64,000 nt of DNA from Geminicoccus sp036263595 (GTDB taxonomy: Bacteria > Pseudomonadota > Alphaproteobacteria > Geminicoccales > Geminicoccaceae). Both the position numbers and the translations under genes were made by a program. Location: assembly GCF_036263595.1 (NCBI RefSeq), contig NZ_DATAGQ010000192.1:1-64000 (forward strand), written 5' to 3'. A model generated the notes under the pieces. That model had not been told where the DNA came from. It saw only the letters and a program-made list of their open reading frames with translations, and did no database searches. Shown piece after piece: positions 42,699 to 50,989 of the stretch (its first letter is position 1; every line of letters begins with the position of its first letter).

Positions 42699-43967
42699 TC
42701 AGCTTCCCGTATATTCCAGGATGAACAGGCCCCCATTGTAGTCGTTCGAGTAGATCACCCCGTTCACGTCCACGTAGATGTCGCAGGACTGGATCACCTG
42801 CGGGCGGCCCGGCCGGTGGTCCACCAGCCGCGTCGGCTTGGGCGGCACGAACGCGGCGAGCTCGTAGGGGCGGTACTGGTCCTTGATGTCGAAGATGCGG
42901 ATGCCGGCATTCTGGTAGGTCGTGAAGATGCGCTCGGAGCTGACATAGCTGTCCGGGCGGTTCTCGTGCAGGTTGTGCGGGCCAAAATGGCCGCCCTTCT
43001 TCGCATAGTCCTCCTCGTCGGGCGACTTGAAGGTTGAGATGCTGATCGGGTTGGACGGCTCCCGGTTGTCGAAGACCCAGATCAGCTTTTCGCCGTCTTC
43101 CTGGTGGTCGAGCACGGCCTCGTCCAGCACCACCAGCAGCTCGCGGTCGGGCAGTGGCAGGCAGTTATGGGTGCCGCCGCCGAACGGGGGCGACCAGTTG
43201 CGGTGGACGATGAGCTTGGGGTCATGCCGGTCGGCCACATCCAGCACCACCATGCCGGCATCGCGCCAGGCGCAGTAGGCGGTGTCGCCGGCGATGATCG
43301 GATGGTGGAGGCCAAAGCGCCTCGTCGGCGCCCAGTCCGGCGTCTCGCCGGCCGCCTGGTTCATGCCGGGGATCCACCAGCGACCGGCGGGCACCGGCCT
43401 GGTCGGGTCCGCCATGTCGATCGTCATGAAGATGTAGTCGGTGAATCCATCGAGCAGCACCGAGCAGTAGGCCCAGCGGCCGCCCGTGTACCAGATGCGA
43501 TGAACGCCGCCCCCTTCCACGGGCATGAAGCCGATCTGCCGGGGCTCTCCTGGCCTGGAGATGTCGTAGACCGTCATCCCGGCGGTCCAGTCGCGGCTGG
43601 CATCGGCCGCCTTCGCCTCGGCCGTGCCCACCTTCTTGCCGAGCGATCCCTTGTAATAGGCCTTCTCGTCCTGGAATTCGGCTGCCGCGAACATGTCCTT
43701 GGCGTTGATCACCAGCAGGAGGTCGCCATGCGTCTGGAGGTGAATGTTCCAGCTGTTGGGCGGGGCCGCCATGTAGGCTGTGGGCTTCGGGTTCGCCGGA
43801 TCGCGCACGTCGACAATGCTGAAGCCCTTGGAGAACATGTGGCCCACATAGGCGAACCCCTTGTTCACCATCAGCTGGACGCCGTCGGGCCGCCCACCCT
43901 GGTCGCTGTGGCCGATCAGGCGGAGATTGCGGGCGAAATCAGGAGTCGGCAGGTCTTGGCTCGCCAA
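42699..43967 (-). CDS. LVIVD-repeat beta-propeller protein
   Basis: The 422 residues carry repeating blades with VYDISRPGEP, VLDVADRHDP, VFDNREPSNP and IFDIKDQYRP, the LVIVD-type pattern. Several His occur in conserved positions (GGGVHRIWY, GLHHPI, GGGTHNCLP, GHFGPHNLHENRP), which suggests a metal site. There is no obvious signal peptide. It lies 78 bp after the binding-protein gene of the sugar-type importer and is probably part of that operon. Function not known. Confidence 0.75.
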   Translation of the reverse strand: MASQDLPTPDFARNLRLIGHSDQGGRPDGVQLMVNKGFAYVGHMFSKGFSIVDVRDPANPKPTAYMAAPPNSWNIHLQTHGDLLLVINAKDMFAAAEFQDEKAYYKGSLGKKVGTAEAKAADASRDWTAGMTVYDISRPGEPRQIGFMPVEGGGVHRIWYTGGRWAYCSVLLDGFTDYIFMTIDMADPTRPVPAGRWWIPGMNQAAGETPDWAPTRRFGLHHPIIAGDTAYCAWRDAGMVVLDVADRHDPKLIVHRNWSPPFGGGTHNCLPLPDRELLVVLDEAVLDHQEDGEKLIWVFDNREPSNPISISTFKSPDEEDYAKKGGHFGPHNLHENRPDSYVSSERIFTTYQNAGIRIFDIKDQYRPYELAAFVPPKPTRLVDHRPGRPQVIQSCDIYVDVNGVIYSNDYNGGLFILEYTGS

Positions 43968-44045
43968 GGACGGTCTCCGGTCACGATGATGACGTCATGA
44001 GGAAGCGGGTGGAGCCTGACTGCCCCACCCGCATGGGCCCGCTGC

Positions 44046-45158
44046 TCAGCCGGCAGCGCCCCAGATCTTCTGGTAGGCGTCGGTGTAGCCGTTGTCGGGG
44101 TCGTAGATCCCCTTCATGCCACCGTCCTTGTCGATGTTGGTCGGCAGGAACAGGTGAGCCGGCGCCACGTAGCCCGAGTCCTTCTCGCCCGCGAAGGCGC
44201 GGTTGGCCTCGTCCACGATCTGCCAGCCATGCAGCCGCAGCGGCTCGGCCACCGTGCCGACCTGGTATTCCGACTGCGCGATCCGCTGGAACGCGGCGGC
44301 ACTGCCGTCGCCGGCGGAGATGTTGCGGGGATGGCCATCGCCAGCGATGCCAGCCGCGGCCAGCGACGGCGCCATGAAGTCGAAGGTCAGGTCGTTGATC
44401 GACAGGCCGTAGGTCCACTGGTCGCCATAGCGCTGCAGCAGGGCGGTGGTCAGCGGCGGCATGCGCGAGCTGGCATCCGCCAGCGGCGTGTCGACCACCT
44501 CCAGCAGCTTGCAGGTCGAGCAGGCCTTGATGATGTCGGCCATCGCGTCCGACTTGGCGATGGCGATCTCGTAGACGCTGTCGGTGAAGATCACGACGCC
44601 GGCCTTGCCGTCGGATTCGGCCACCGCATAGGAACCCGCCGCCTTGGCGACTTCCAGCGGATCGGTCGTGATGTTCGTGAAGATCGGCAGGCTGTCATGC
44701 GGCCCGGCCTTGGCATAGGCATGCCAGCCCAGCACCTTGATGCCCTGCTTGGCCGCTTCCTCGATGGCGCTGGCCTGCTCGGCGGCATCCACGCCGCCCA
44801 GGATGATGGCGTCGGGCTTGGACGCGATCGCCTGGTTGAGCGCGGACGAGCGGGCCGAGACGGAGCCCTGGCCGTCCAGGACACGCACCGTCCAGCCGAT
44901 CTTGGCGGCCGCCTCCTCGACCCCCTCGCCCACGCCACGGGCGCCGCCGTTGCGCTGGTCGGTCGAGACATAGACGAGGGTCTTGCCCTCGGCCGCCTTC
45001 GGCCCGGACGTCGGTCCGTCCCATGGCGGGTTGGGCTTGCTGACCTTCTCGACATACGCTTTCGCATCCGCGATCGGATCGGCCAGGGCCGGCAGCGAGC
45101 CGGCCGCGAATACGGCGAAGCCCAACAGGGCCAGGGCCGACGTCGACATGAACTTCAT
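44046..45158 (-). CDS. sugar-type ABC transporter substrate-binding protein
   Basis: A type I periplasmic binding protein of 370 residues with a signal peptide to about residue 24 (LPALA-DP). It shows the YVSTDQRNGGARGVGEGVEEAA start of the sugar-binding fold and a PDAIILGGVDAAEQ segment. ATG 45158 has GGGAGG eight bases upstream. A lone CSTCK pair (about residue 210) is unusual. It is third in the ATPase-permease-SBP order. The ligand is unknown. Confidence 0.86.
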   Translation of the reverse strand: MKFMSTSALALLGFAVFAAGSLPALADPIADAKAYVEKVSKPNPPWDGPTSGPKAAEGKTLVYVSTDQRNGGARGVGEGVEEAAAKIGWTVRVLDGQGSVSARSSALNQAIASKPDAIILGGVDAAEQASAIEEAAKQGIKVLGWHAYAKAGPHDSLPIFTNITTDPLEVAKAAGSYAVAESDGKAGVVIFTDSVYEIAIAKSDAMADIIKACSTCKLLEVVDTPLADASSRMPPLTTALLQRYGDQWTYGLSINDLTFDFMAPSLAAAGIAGDGHPRNISAGDGSAAAFQRIAQSEYQVGTVAEPLRLHGWQIVDEANRAFAGEKDSGYVAPAHLFLPTNIDKDGGMKGIYDPDNGYTDAYQKIWGAAG

Positions 45159-45163
45159 GATTC

Positions 45164-46210
45164 CTACCTCCCTTGAGACGTGCGCAGGCTCTTTTGGCCC
45201 CGCCCGCGCTTGCGTTGGGCGTAACCGGCAAGGCCGATGGCCAGGAGCAGGGTCACGCCGTTGAACAGCGGCTCCACGTAGAAGGCGCCGCCGAGCTGCT
45301 GGATGCCGGAGATGCCGACCGCCAGGATCGCCACACCGGCGATCGTTCCCCAGACATTGACCCGGCCCGGTCGGATGGTGGTGGAGCCCAGGAAGGCGCC
45401 GACCAGGGCGGGCAGAAGGTATTCCAGCCCCACGCTCGCCTGACCGATGCGAAGGCGCGCCGCCAGCACGATCCCGGCCAGCGCGCCGATCAGGCCCGAG
45501 GCCACGAAGGCGCCGATGACGTAGCGGCGGGTCGGGATGCCGTTCAGGGCAGCCGCGCGCGGATTGGCGCCGATCGCGTAGAGGTAGCGGCCGATCGGCA
45601 GGTACTCCGTGACGATCCAGAGCAGCAGCGCCAGGGCCAGCACGTAGTAGGCCGCGATCGGGATGCCGAAGGGCATCAGCGTGTAGATTGAAGTGAAGCC
45701 CTTGGGCAGCATGCCGATGACCTGCCGCCCTTCCGTGTACCACAGGGCGATCGCATAAAGGACGGTGCCTGTCCCCAGCGTCGCGATGAAGCTGTCGATA
45801 TGGGCGAGCTCGACCAGGAGGCCGTTCAGGAGCCCCAGCAGGCAGCCCATCAGGAGCACGATCAGCACGACCACCGGCCATGACAGGCCGAACTGCGTCT
45901 GCAGCGCGATCGCCATGATGTGCCAGAGCACGATCCCGTAGCCCACCGTCAGGTCGATCCGTCCGGCCATCATCGGGATCATCGCTGCCAGCGAGAGCAT
46001 CGCGATGATCGCCTTGTCGCCCAGGATCGAGCGCAGGTTGAGCATGGTGGGAAAGGTCGCCGGCAGGAGCAGCGAGAAGAACAGGATCAGCAGCACCGTC
46101 AGGATGGGCAGGCCGTAGACGGGCAGAAGCCGGGCGGCGCGCTCGCCCGGCGCTATGGCGGCCAGATCGGCGCGGGTCGGCTCCAGGGCGGTGGACTTGA
46201 TCGACTGCAT
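45164..46210 (-). CDS. RbsC-type ABC transporter permease
   Basis: The 348-residue inner-membrane permease has about ten hydrophobic segments, AAMIPMMAGRIDLTVGYGI in the family's conserved region, and GANPRAAALNGIPTRR in the coupling area. Its ATG overlaps the upstream ATPase stop (TGATG) and the binding-protein gene begins 5 bp after its stop. It ends with a strongly basic tail (RKRGRGQKSLRTSQGR). Confidence 0.88.
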   Translation of the reverse strand: MQSIKSTALEPTRADLAAIAPGERAARLLPVYGLPILTVLLILFFSLLLPATFPTMLNLRSILGDKAIIAMLSLAAMIPMMAGRIDLTVGYGIVLWHIMAIALQTQFGLSWPVVVLIVLLMGCLLGLLNGLLVELAHIDSFIATLGTGTVLYAIALWYTEGRQVIGMLPKGFTSIYTLMPFGIPIAAYYVLALALLLWIVTEYLPIGRYLYAIGANPRAAALNGIPTRRYVIGAFVASGLIGALAGIVLAARLRIGQASVGLEYLLPALVGAFLGSTTIRPGRVNVWGTIAGVAILAVGISGIQQLGGAFYVEPLFNGVTLLLAIGLAGYAQRKRGRGQKSLRTSQGR

Positions 46211-47757
46211 CAGCGCACGTCCATCGGCGAAGTGGCGGGTGGTGCCAGCGAGGCTGCGGCCAGGAGATTGCCGGGCTCCAGCGCCTCCCCCTCCAGCTCC
46301 GCCACGATCCGGCCGTTGCGGAACACGAGGGCGCGGTGGCAGATGGCGGCGACCTCCTCGAAATCGGTCGAGACCAGGATCACCGACAGGCCACGGCCGA
46401 CCGCTTGCGCAAGCAGCCGGTAGATCTCGGCCTTCGCACCGACATCTACGCCGGCGGTCGGATCCTCCAGGATCAGCACCTTGCCGCCGATCCGCATCCA
46501 GCGCGCCATCACCACCTTCTGCTGGTTCCCGCCGGACAGCGTCTCGATGGGTGCAGCCGGGTTGTTCGGCGACAGGCCCACCTGCCGGCCCAGCGTCGCC
46601 GCCTCCGCGGCCTCGGCCTGGGGCTGGCGCCAGCCGAACATGCCGCGGCCGGTGGCGCGCGGGTTGATGAACATGTTCTCGCGCACGTTCAGGCCGTGTG
46701 CCACCGATTCGGCGATCCGGTCGGCCGCCACGAAGCCGATGCCGCTGCGGATGGCCCGCGGTGGCGCCTGCAGGTCGGGGTGGCCGCCGTCCAGCCGGAT
46801 CTCGCCGCCCCGCCTGGGCACCGCCCCCACGAGCACGCGACCCACCGCCTCCTGGCCGGCGCCGCGCAGCCCGACCAGGCCGATGATCTCGCTCCGGCGC
46901 ACCTCCATCGACAGGGGCCCCGCCTCGTCGGTCAAAAGGTCGGTGAGGGACAGCACCGGCACGCGCTCGGGCGGCGGCGGACGGACGAACAGGCTGTCCG
47001 GTGGCCGGCCGATGATCGCGCGCACCAGCTGCCTGGGGTCAGCTCCCTGCGTCAGGCGGCTGTCGACCAGCATCCCGTCGCGCAGCACCATCATCCGGTC
47101 GGAGATGGCGAAGATCTCGTCCAGCCGGTGCGAGACGTAGATCATCGCGACGCCGTTGCGCTTGAGCCCGCGCAGCACCTCGAACAGGCGCTCGACCTCG
47201 TCCTGGGGCAGGCTCGCGGTCGGCTCGTCCAGCACGAGCACGCGTGCGTCGACGCCGACCGCCCGCGCGATCGCCACGAGCGACTTCTCGGTACGCGACA
47301 GATCGTGGATGCGGCTGTCCGGATCGATGTCCGGCGCGATCGAGGCGAGCGTCGACCGTGCCGCGTCGGCGACGCGCCGCCAGTCGATCAGCCCACGGCG
47401 CCGGCGGAAGCCCTGGGCCAGCGCCATGTTCTCGGCCACCGTCATCCAGTCGATCAGGCCCAGGTCCTGGTGGATGAAGGAGATGGCTCCCTTGCCCAGC
47501 ACGGGGTCGAAGGGCTTGCCGGCCAGGCTGATTTCGCCGCTGTCGGGCACATGCACGCCGGCCAGCATCTTGATCACCGTGGATTTGCCGGCCCCGTTCT
47601 GCCCGAGCAGGGCCAGGATCTCGCCCGGGAACAAGTCCAGGTCGAAGTCACGGACAGCGATCGTCCCGCCGAACTGCTTGCCCAGGCCACGCAGCGACAG
47701 TACCGGCTCCAGCGCGGCCGGATCGTGCGCGAGCTTCGACACGGCGACACTTGGCAC
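46210..47757 (-). CDS. RbsA-type ABC transporter ATPase
   Basis: The 515 residues form two ATPase domains. Walker A GQNGAGKST is at about residues 54-62. The first domain's signature is altered to LSRTEKSLVAIARA. The second domain has a non-Walker GLRGAGQEA, the canonical LSGGNQQK and LEDPTAGVDVGAK. Divergent from the AraC regulator at 47866, which probably controls this operon. Confidence 0.89.
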   Translation of the reverse strand: MPSVAVSKLAHDPAALEPVLSLRGLGKQFGGTIAVRDFDLDLFPGEILALLGQNGAGKSTVIKMLAGVHVPDSGEISLAGKPFDPVLGKGAISFIHQDLGLIDWMTVAENMALAQGFRRRRGLIDWRRVADAARSTLASIAPDIDPDSRIHDLSRTEKSLVAIARAVGVDARVLVLDEPTASLPQDEVERLFEVLRGLKRNGVAMIYVSHRLDEIFAISDRMMVLRDGMLVDSRLTQGADPRQLVRAIIGRPPDSLFVRPPPPERVPVLSLTDLLTDEAGPLSMEVRRSEIIGLVGLRGAGQEAVGRVLVGAVPRRGGEIRLDGGHPDLQAPPRAIRSGIGFVAADRIAESVAHGLNVRENMFINPRATGRGMFGWRQPQAEAAEAATLGRQVGLSPNNPAAPIETLSGGNQQKVVMARWMRIGGKVLILEDPTAGVDVGAKAEIYRLLAQAVGRGLSVILVSTDFEEVAAICHRALVFRNGRIVAELEGEALEPGNLLAAASLAPPATSPMDVR

Positions 47758-47865
47758 CCGCTCTCGACCTCCCTGATGCGGCCAAGGGTTACTTGTCCTT
47801 TGGCCGTCCTTGTCTTATCGCTTCATGCAACGGTGGCATTTCATAGACAGAAGGGCAACTTCTTT

Positions 47866-48717
47866 TTGCAATCGGTCACGACTACCCAGCGACTGCTGCG
47901 CACGGCGTCCGACTTCGTCGCGGCGGCGACGCCCGATCGCCTCCTGGCGCCGGACCCGGTGGAGGTCGAGCGGGCGGTGCTGCTGGCGGCGGATGCATGG
48001 CAGGAGGGGAGCCTGGGCGATCCCATGCACAAGCTGGTCCTGGTGCGCGCCGGCGTCATGGATCTGGAGGGTGCCTCCGGCGGATGGCTGGTCCTGCCGG
48101 GGCACATGGTGTTCATCCCGGCCGATCGCGCCTTCTCGCTGCGGACCGGGCCGGGCACCAAGCTGGAGGTCGTGCATCTCGATCCCGCCCGCACCACCTG
48201 GCACCATCACGGTTGCTGGGTGGCCGCCGCGACGCCGCTGGCCGCCAGCCTGATCGAGCGGGCATTGGCCTGGGATGCGGGCGAGGCCAGCCGCGCTCCG
48301 CTGGCGCCATACCTCTTCCGCACGCTGGCCCTCCTGTGCGGCGAGATCTTCTCAGGCCCGCGGATGCTCTGGTTGCCGGCCGCGAAGAGCACAGAGATGC
48401 GCAACGTCGTGCACTACCTGTCCGGGAACCTGGCCAACGCCTCGGCGGGCGACGCGGCGACCGCTGCGGGACTGTCGGTGCGCACCCTGCAGCGGCGCTG
48501 CGTGGACGAATTCCAGATGAGCTGGCGCGCTTTCCTGCGCGAGGCCCGGATGATGCGCGCGCTGGAGTTGCTCATGCTCGGCCACTCGATCAGTGCGATC
48601 GCCGGCTTGGTCGGCTTCGAGAGCGTATCCGCCTTCACCGTAGCCTTCGGCCAACGCTTCGGCCGGCCGCCGAGCGAGTATCCCAGGCCGGCGGAACTTC
48701 CCCCGTCGGGACGCTAG
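47866..48717 (+). CDS. AraC-family transcriptional regulator
   Basis: The 283 residues have an N-terminal cupin-like sensing part (about 1-170, with LVLPGHMVFIPADRAFSL) and a C-terminal double HTH (about 185-275: AATAAGLSVRTLQRRCVDEF and IAGLVGFESVSAFTVAFGQRFGRPPSEYP). The start is uncertain: TTG 47866 has AGAAGGG upstream, whereas ATG 47776 in the same frame has no site and would overlap the divergent promoter region. It is divergent from the sugar-type importer. Confidence 0.85.
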   Translation: MQSVTTTQRLLRTASDFVAAATPDRLLAPDPVEVERAVLLAADAWQEGSLGDPMHKLVLVRAGVMDLEGASGGWLVLPGHMVFIPADRAFSLRTGPGTKLEVVHLDPARTTWHHHGCWVAAATPLAASLIERALAWDAGEASRAPLAPYLFRTLALLCGEIFSGPRMLWLPAAKSTEMRNVVHYLSGNLANASAGDAATAAGLSVRTLQRRCVDEFQMSWRAFLREARMMRALELLMLGHSISAIAGLVGFESVSAFTVAFGQRFGRPPSEYPRPAELPPSGR

Positions 48718-48750
48718 GCGACCAGGCGGCACAACGGCTCGGAAGGGCCG

Positions 48751-48939
48751 TCAGTCGCCCGGACGAGCGCTCGGACCTTCGCCGCCGAGGCCGGAGGGAC
48801 CGGCCTGCGGTCCCCAATCATTCATTCCTGAACCTTCGTCGGCCCGGTCCTGGATACTCTCCGTGCAGGCAGCAAGCGTGCCTGCCGCAAGGGCCAGTGC
48901 CGCGATCATCAGGATCTGGCGGGCGCCACGTCGTAGCAT
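48751..48939 (-). CDS. small lipoprotein
   Basis: The 62 residues have a basic N-terminus (LRRGARQ), a hydrophobic core and a lipobox ending LAAC, giving a lipidated Cys at about residue 25. The mature part is Gly/Pro-rich and ends SARPGD. No homology recognised. It lies between the AraC gene (convergent) and the serine hydrolase, and is small enough to be missed by length cut-offs. Confidence 0.55.
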   Translation of the reverse strand: MLRRGARQILMIAALALAAGTLAACTESIQDRADEGSGMNDWGPQAGPSGLGGEGPSARPGD

Positions 48940-49055
48940 CGGTCTTCCAGCCTCTGTCCTTGTTCCAACCGACAAGACGGACAGGGCAGGAATCGTTCCC
49001 TGCGCCCAGCTGGAAACGGCGAACGGCCACCGAAGCGGTCGTCGGCCGTCCATGA

Positions 49056-50558
49056 TCAGCCGAGGCGACGGAACAGGCGACCGCCCAGGCGGAACCAGAC
49101 GACCCGATCGTGTGCGTCGCGCAGGAAGTTCGCGCGCAGCCCAATATCGTCGACCAGCACGAAGTCGCGCTTGTAGAAGGTGAGCACCCTGGTCGTGCTG
49201 TTGTCGCCTTCGCCCTCGATCATCGTCAGGCGGCCCCTGTTGCGGACGATCCGCAGGGGGATGTCGACCGTCACGTCGTCGAACCCGATCTGCTGCGCGG
49301 TGTAGCGGCCCTCGTAGGGTGCCAGTTCGGCACCGGTCAGGGACTGCGGCTCCGCAGGCAGGTTGCTCACGCCGGCAAACCGCCGCAGCGCCCAGTCCTG
49401 GTAGAAGAACTGGGCGATCAGCAGGGGCCCGGCCTCCGAGTTGGTCAGCATGGTCATCGCGAAGTTCTTCTCCGGGACCAGCATGAGCCCGGAATGGAAG
49501 CCTGGCAGGTCGCCGCCGTGGTGCACCACCACCGGCCCCTCGCGCGTCGGGCGCACCATCCATGACACGCCGGCACCGTTCAGCTCGACGAGCAGCGTGC
49601 CGCCCGGCCCGACCCGGGTCCACATGCTGTTCAGCGACCTCTTGCTCATCACCCGCCGGCCATTCTCCGCCCGCCCGTCGCCGAGATGGAAGCGGGCATA
49701 GGTGACCATGTCGTTGGCGCTGGACAACAGGCCGCCGAACGGATTGCAGCTGCGGGGCAGATAGAGGAGGTCCGGGTCGGCCACCGGCTTGCCGTCCACG
49801 ACGTCGTGCGGCGTCGCCTGGTTGCCTTTGCCCAGGATCCGGGCGTTGTAGCCGCTATCGGTCATGCCGAGCGGTTCGAGCACCAGCCGGCGGACCGAGG
49901 ATTCGAACGAGGTCCCGGTGATCGTCTCGATCACCCGGCCGGCCACGGAGATCGCGGCGTTGCTGTAGGAGAAGGTCTTGCCCACCGGCGTGAGCTGCGG
50001 CAGCCGGTGGATGTCCCGCACATAGCGGGCCAGCGCCGGCTTATCGGTGCCGGTGTCGTGGTAGTCATAGCCGAGCCAGCCCGCCGAGTGGTTCAGTACC
50101 TGCCTCACCGTCACTCCTTCGGCACCCCTGGGCGGCCGGAAGTCCGTGACGTAATGTTTCACGGGCGCATCTAGATCCAGGCGACCTTCGTCGACCAGCC
50201 GCATGGCTGCGGTACCGGCGAACGTCTTGCTGTTGGACGCGATGCGGAAGACGGTCCGGCCATCGACTGGCCGCGGATGACGGACATCGGTCACGCCGTA
50301 GCCGCGGACATACTCCTTGCCGCGATAGATCAGCCCGACCGCCACGCCGGGGATCCCGAGTTCGCGCATGCCCCGCTGGATCTTCCGGTCCAGCTGCCGG
50401 AACAGGTCGGCATCGTCCGGATCGAGATGGGAGGCCGAGACGGCTGCCGGCAGCAGGGCGCCGCCGGCTACCGCCGTCGCCACATGCACGAAACGACGAC
50501 GGGAGAGGACGCCCTTTTCCGCCGGTTCGTCATCCTCGAGCTGCGCAGTGTCCTTCAT
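49056..50558 (-). CDS. beta-lactamase-class-C-like serine hydrolase, Tat exported
   Basis: The 500 residues carry a twin-arginine signal (LSRRRFVHVATAVAGGALLPAA, about residues 18-39). The serine hydrolase motifs are SNSK (S-x-x-K nucleophile region, in RIASNSKTFAG), the YSN triad (FSYSNAAIS), and HHGGDLPGF near the C-terminal half. A beta-rich domain of about 100 residues follows. ATG 50558 has GGGA upstream; a start at 50639 is possible but extends before the Tat signal. These proteins can be esterases or D-amino peptidases; true lactamase activity is not implied. It follows aioA's end but is transcribed in the same direction with a 431-bp gap. Confidence 0.86.
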   Translation of the reverse strand: MKDTAQLEDDEPAEKGVLSRRRFVHVATAVAGGALLPAAVSASHLDPDDADLFRQLDRKIQRGMRELGIPGVAVGLIYRGKEYVRGYGVTDVRHPRPVDGRTVFRIASNSKTFAGTAAMRLVDEGRLDLDAPVKHYVTDFRPPRGAEGVTVRQVLNHSAGWLGYDYHDTGTDKPALARYVRDIHRLPQLTPVGKTFSYSNAAISVAGRVIETITGTSFESSVRRLVLEPLGMTDSGYNARILGKGNQATPHDVVDGKPVADPDLLYLPRSCNPFGGLLSSANDMVTYARFHLGDGRAENGRRVMSKRSLNSMWTRVGPGGTLLVELNGAGVSWMVRPTREGPVVVHHGGDLPGFHSGLMLVPEKNFAMTMLTNSEAGPLLIAQFFYQDWALRRFAGVSNLPAEPQSLTGAELAPYEGRYTAQQIGFDDVTVDIPLRIVRNRGRLTMIEGEGDNSTTRVLTFYKRDFVLVDDIGLRANFLRDAHDRVVWFRLGGRLFRRLG

Positions 50559-50639
50559 CGCGATTCCCTGCTCCCAGCTGGCTCGATGGCCAATGCGCCT
50601 CGTTCTGCCAGCAAGGCGCGACGTGGTCGCAAATAACAC

Positions 50640-50955
50640 TGCGCCCGGATGATGAGAAGCGGCGCTCCCATGGTTTCGGCGCCGCGGCAGCAGTCGCTAA
50701 CGCAAACGCCATAGCAGATAAGCGGAGATGATATTACCGCTTCAGGCGTCCCAAGCGAATGTCGTCTGCCGCCCACATACCTTCTGCAGGACTGTTCCGA
50801 TCATGTAGTGCGTGGTCCAAGAAGAAATGCCGGAGGTGCTTTGAAAACCGGACCAGGGACTTCGCTGATGCCGCCGTTTCTGCCTTTCACGATTATCAAC
50901 AGGCAGGCCCCTCGGGATGAAGGGCACTGCGCCAGGAGGCATGGCCTGGGACGGA
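50640..50955. other. intergenic region, no gene recognised
   Basis: About 320 bp between the serine hydrolase start region and the hairpin after aioA. A moderately AT-rich portion (50690-50760) could hold the serine hydrolase promoter. No coding frame, RNA gene or repeat stands out. Confidence 0.5.
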
Positions 50956-50984
50956 GCCGGGCGGAGCGAGGCGCCCCGCCCGGC
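50956..50984 (-). terminator. hairpin at the end of aioBA
   Basis: GCCGGGCGG (50956-50964) pairs perfectly with CCGCCCGGC (50976-50984) around an 11-base loop, starting 5 bp after the aioA stop at 50990. Without a U-tract it is a probable, not certain, terminator or 3' stabiliser. Confidence 0.6.
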
Positions 50985-50989
50985 TGGGA

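Noticed and set aside
46336..47865. AraC regulator beginning far upstream at 46336
   Set aside because: That stretch is antisense to the ABC ATPase; the regulator's own domains start after about 47866.
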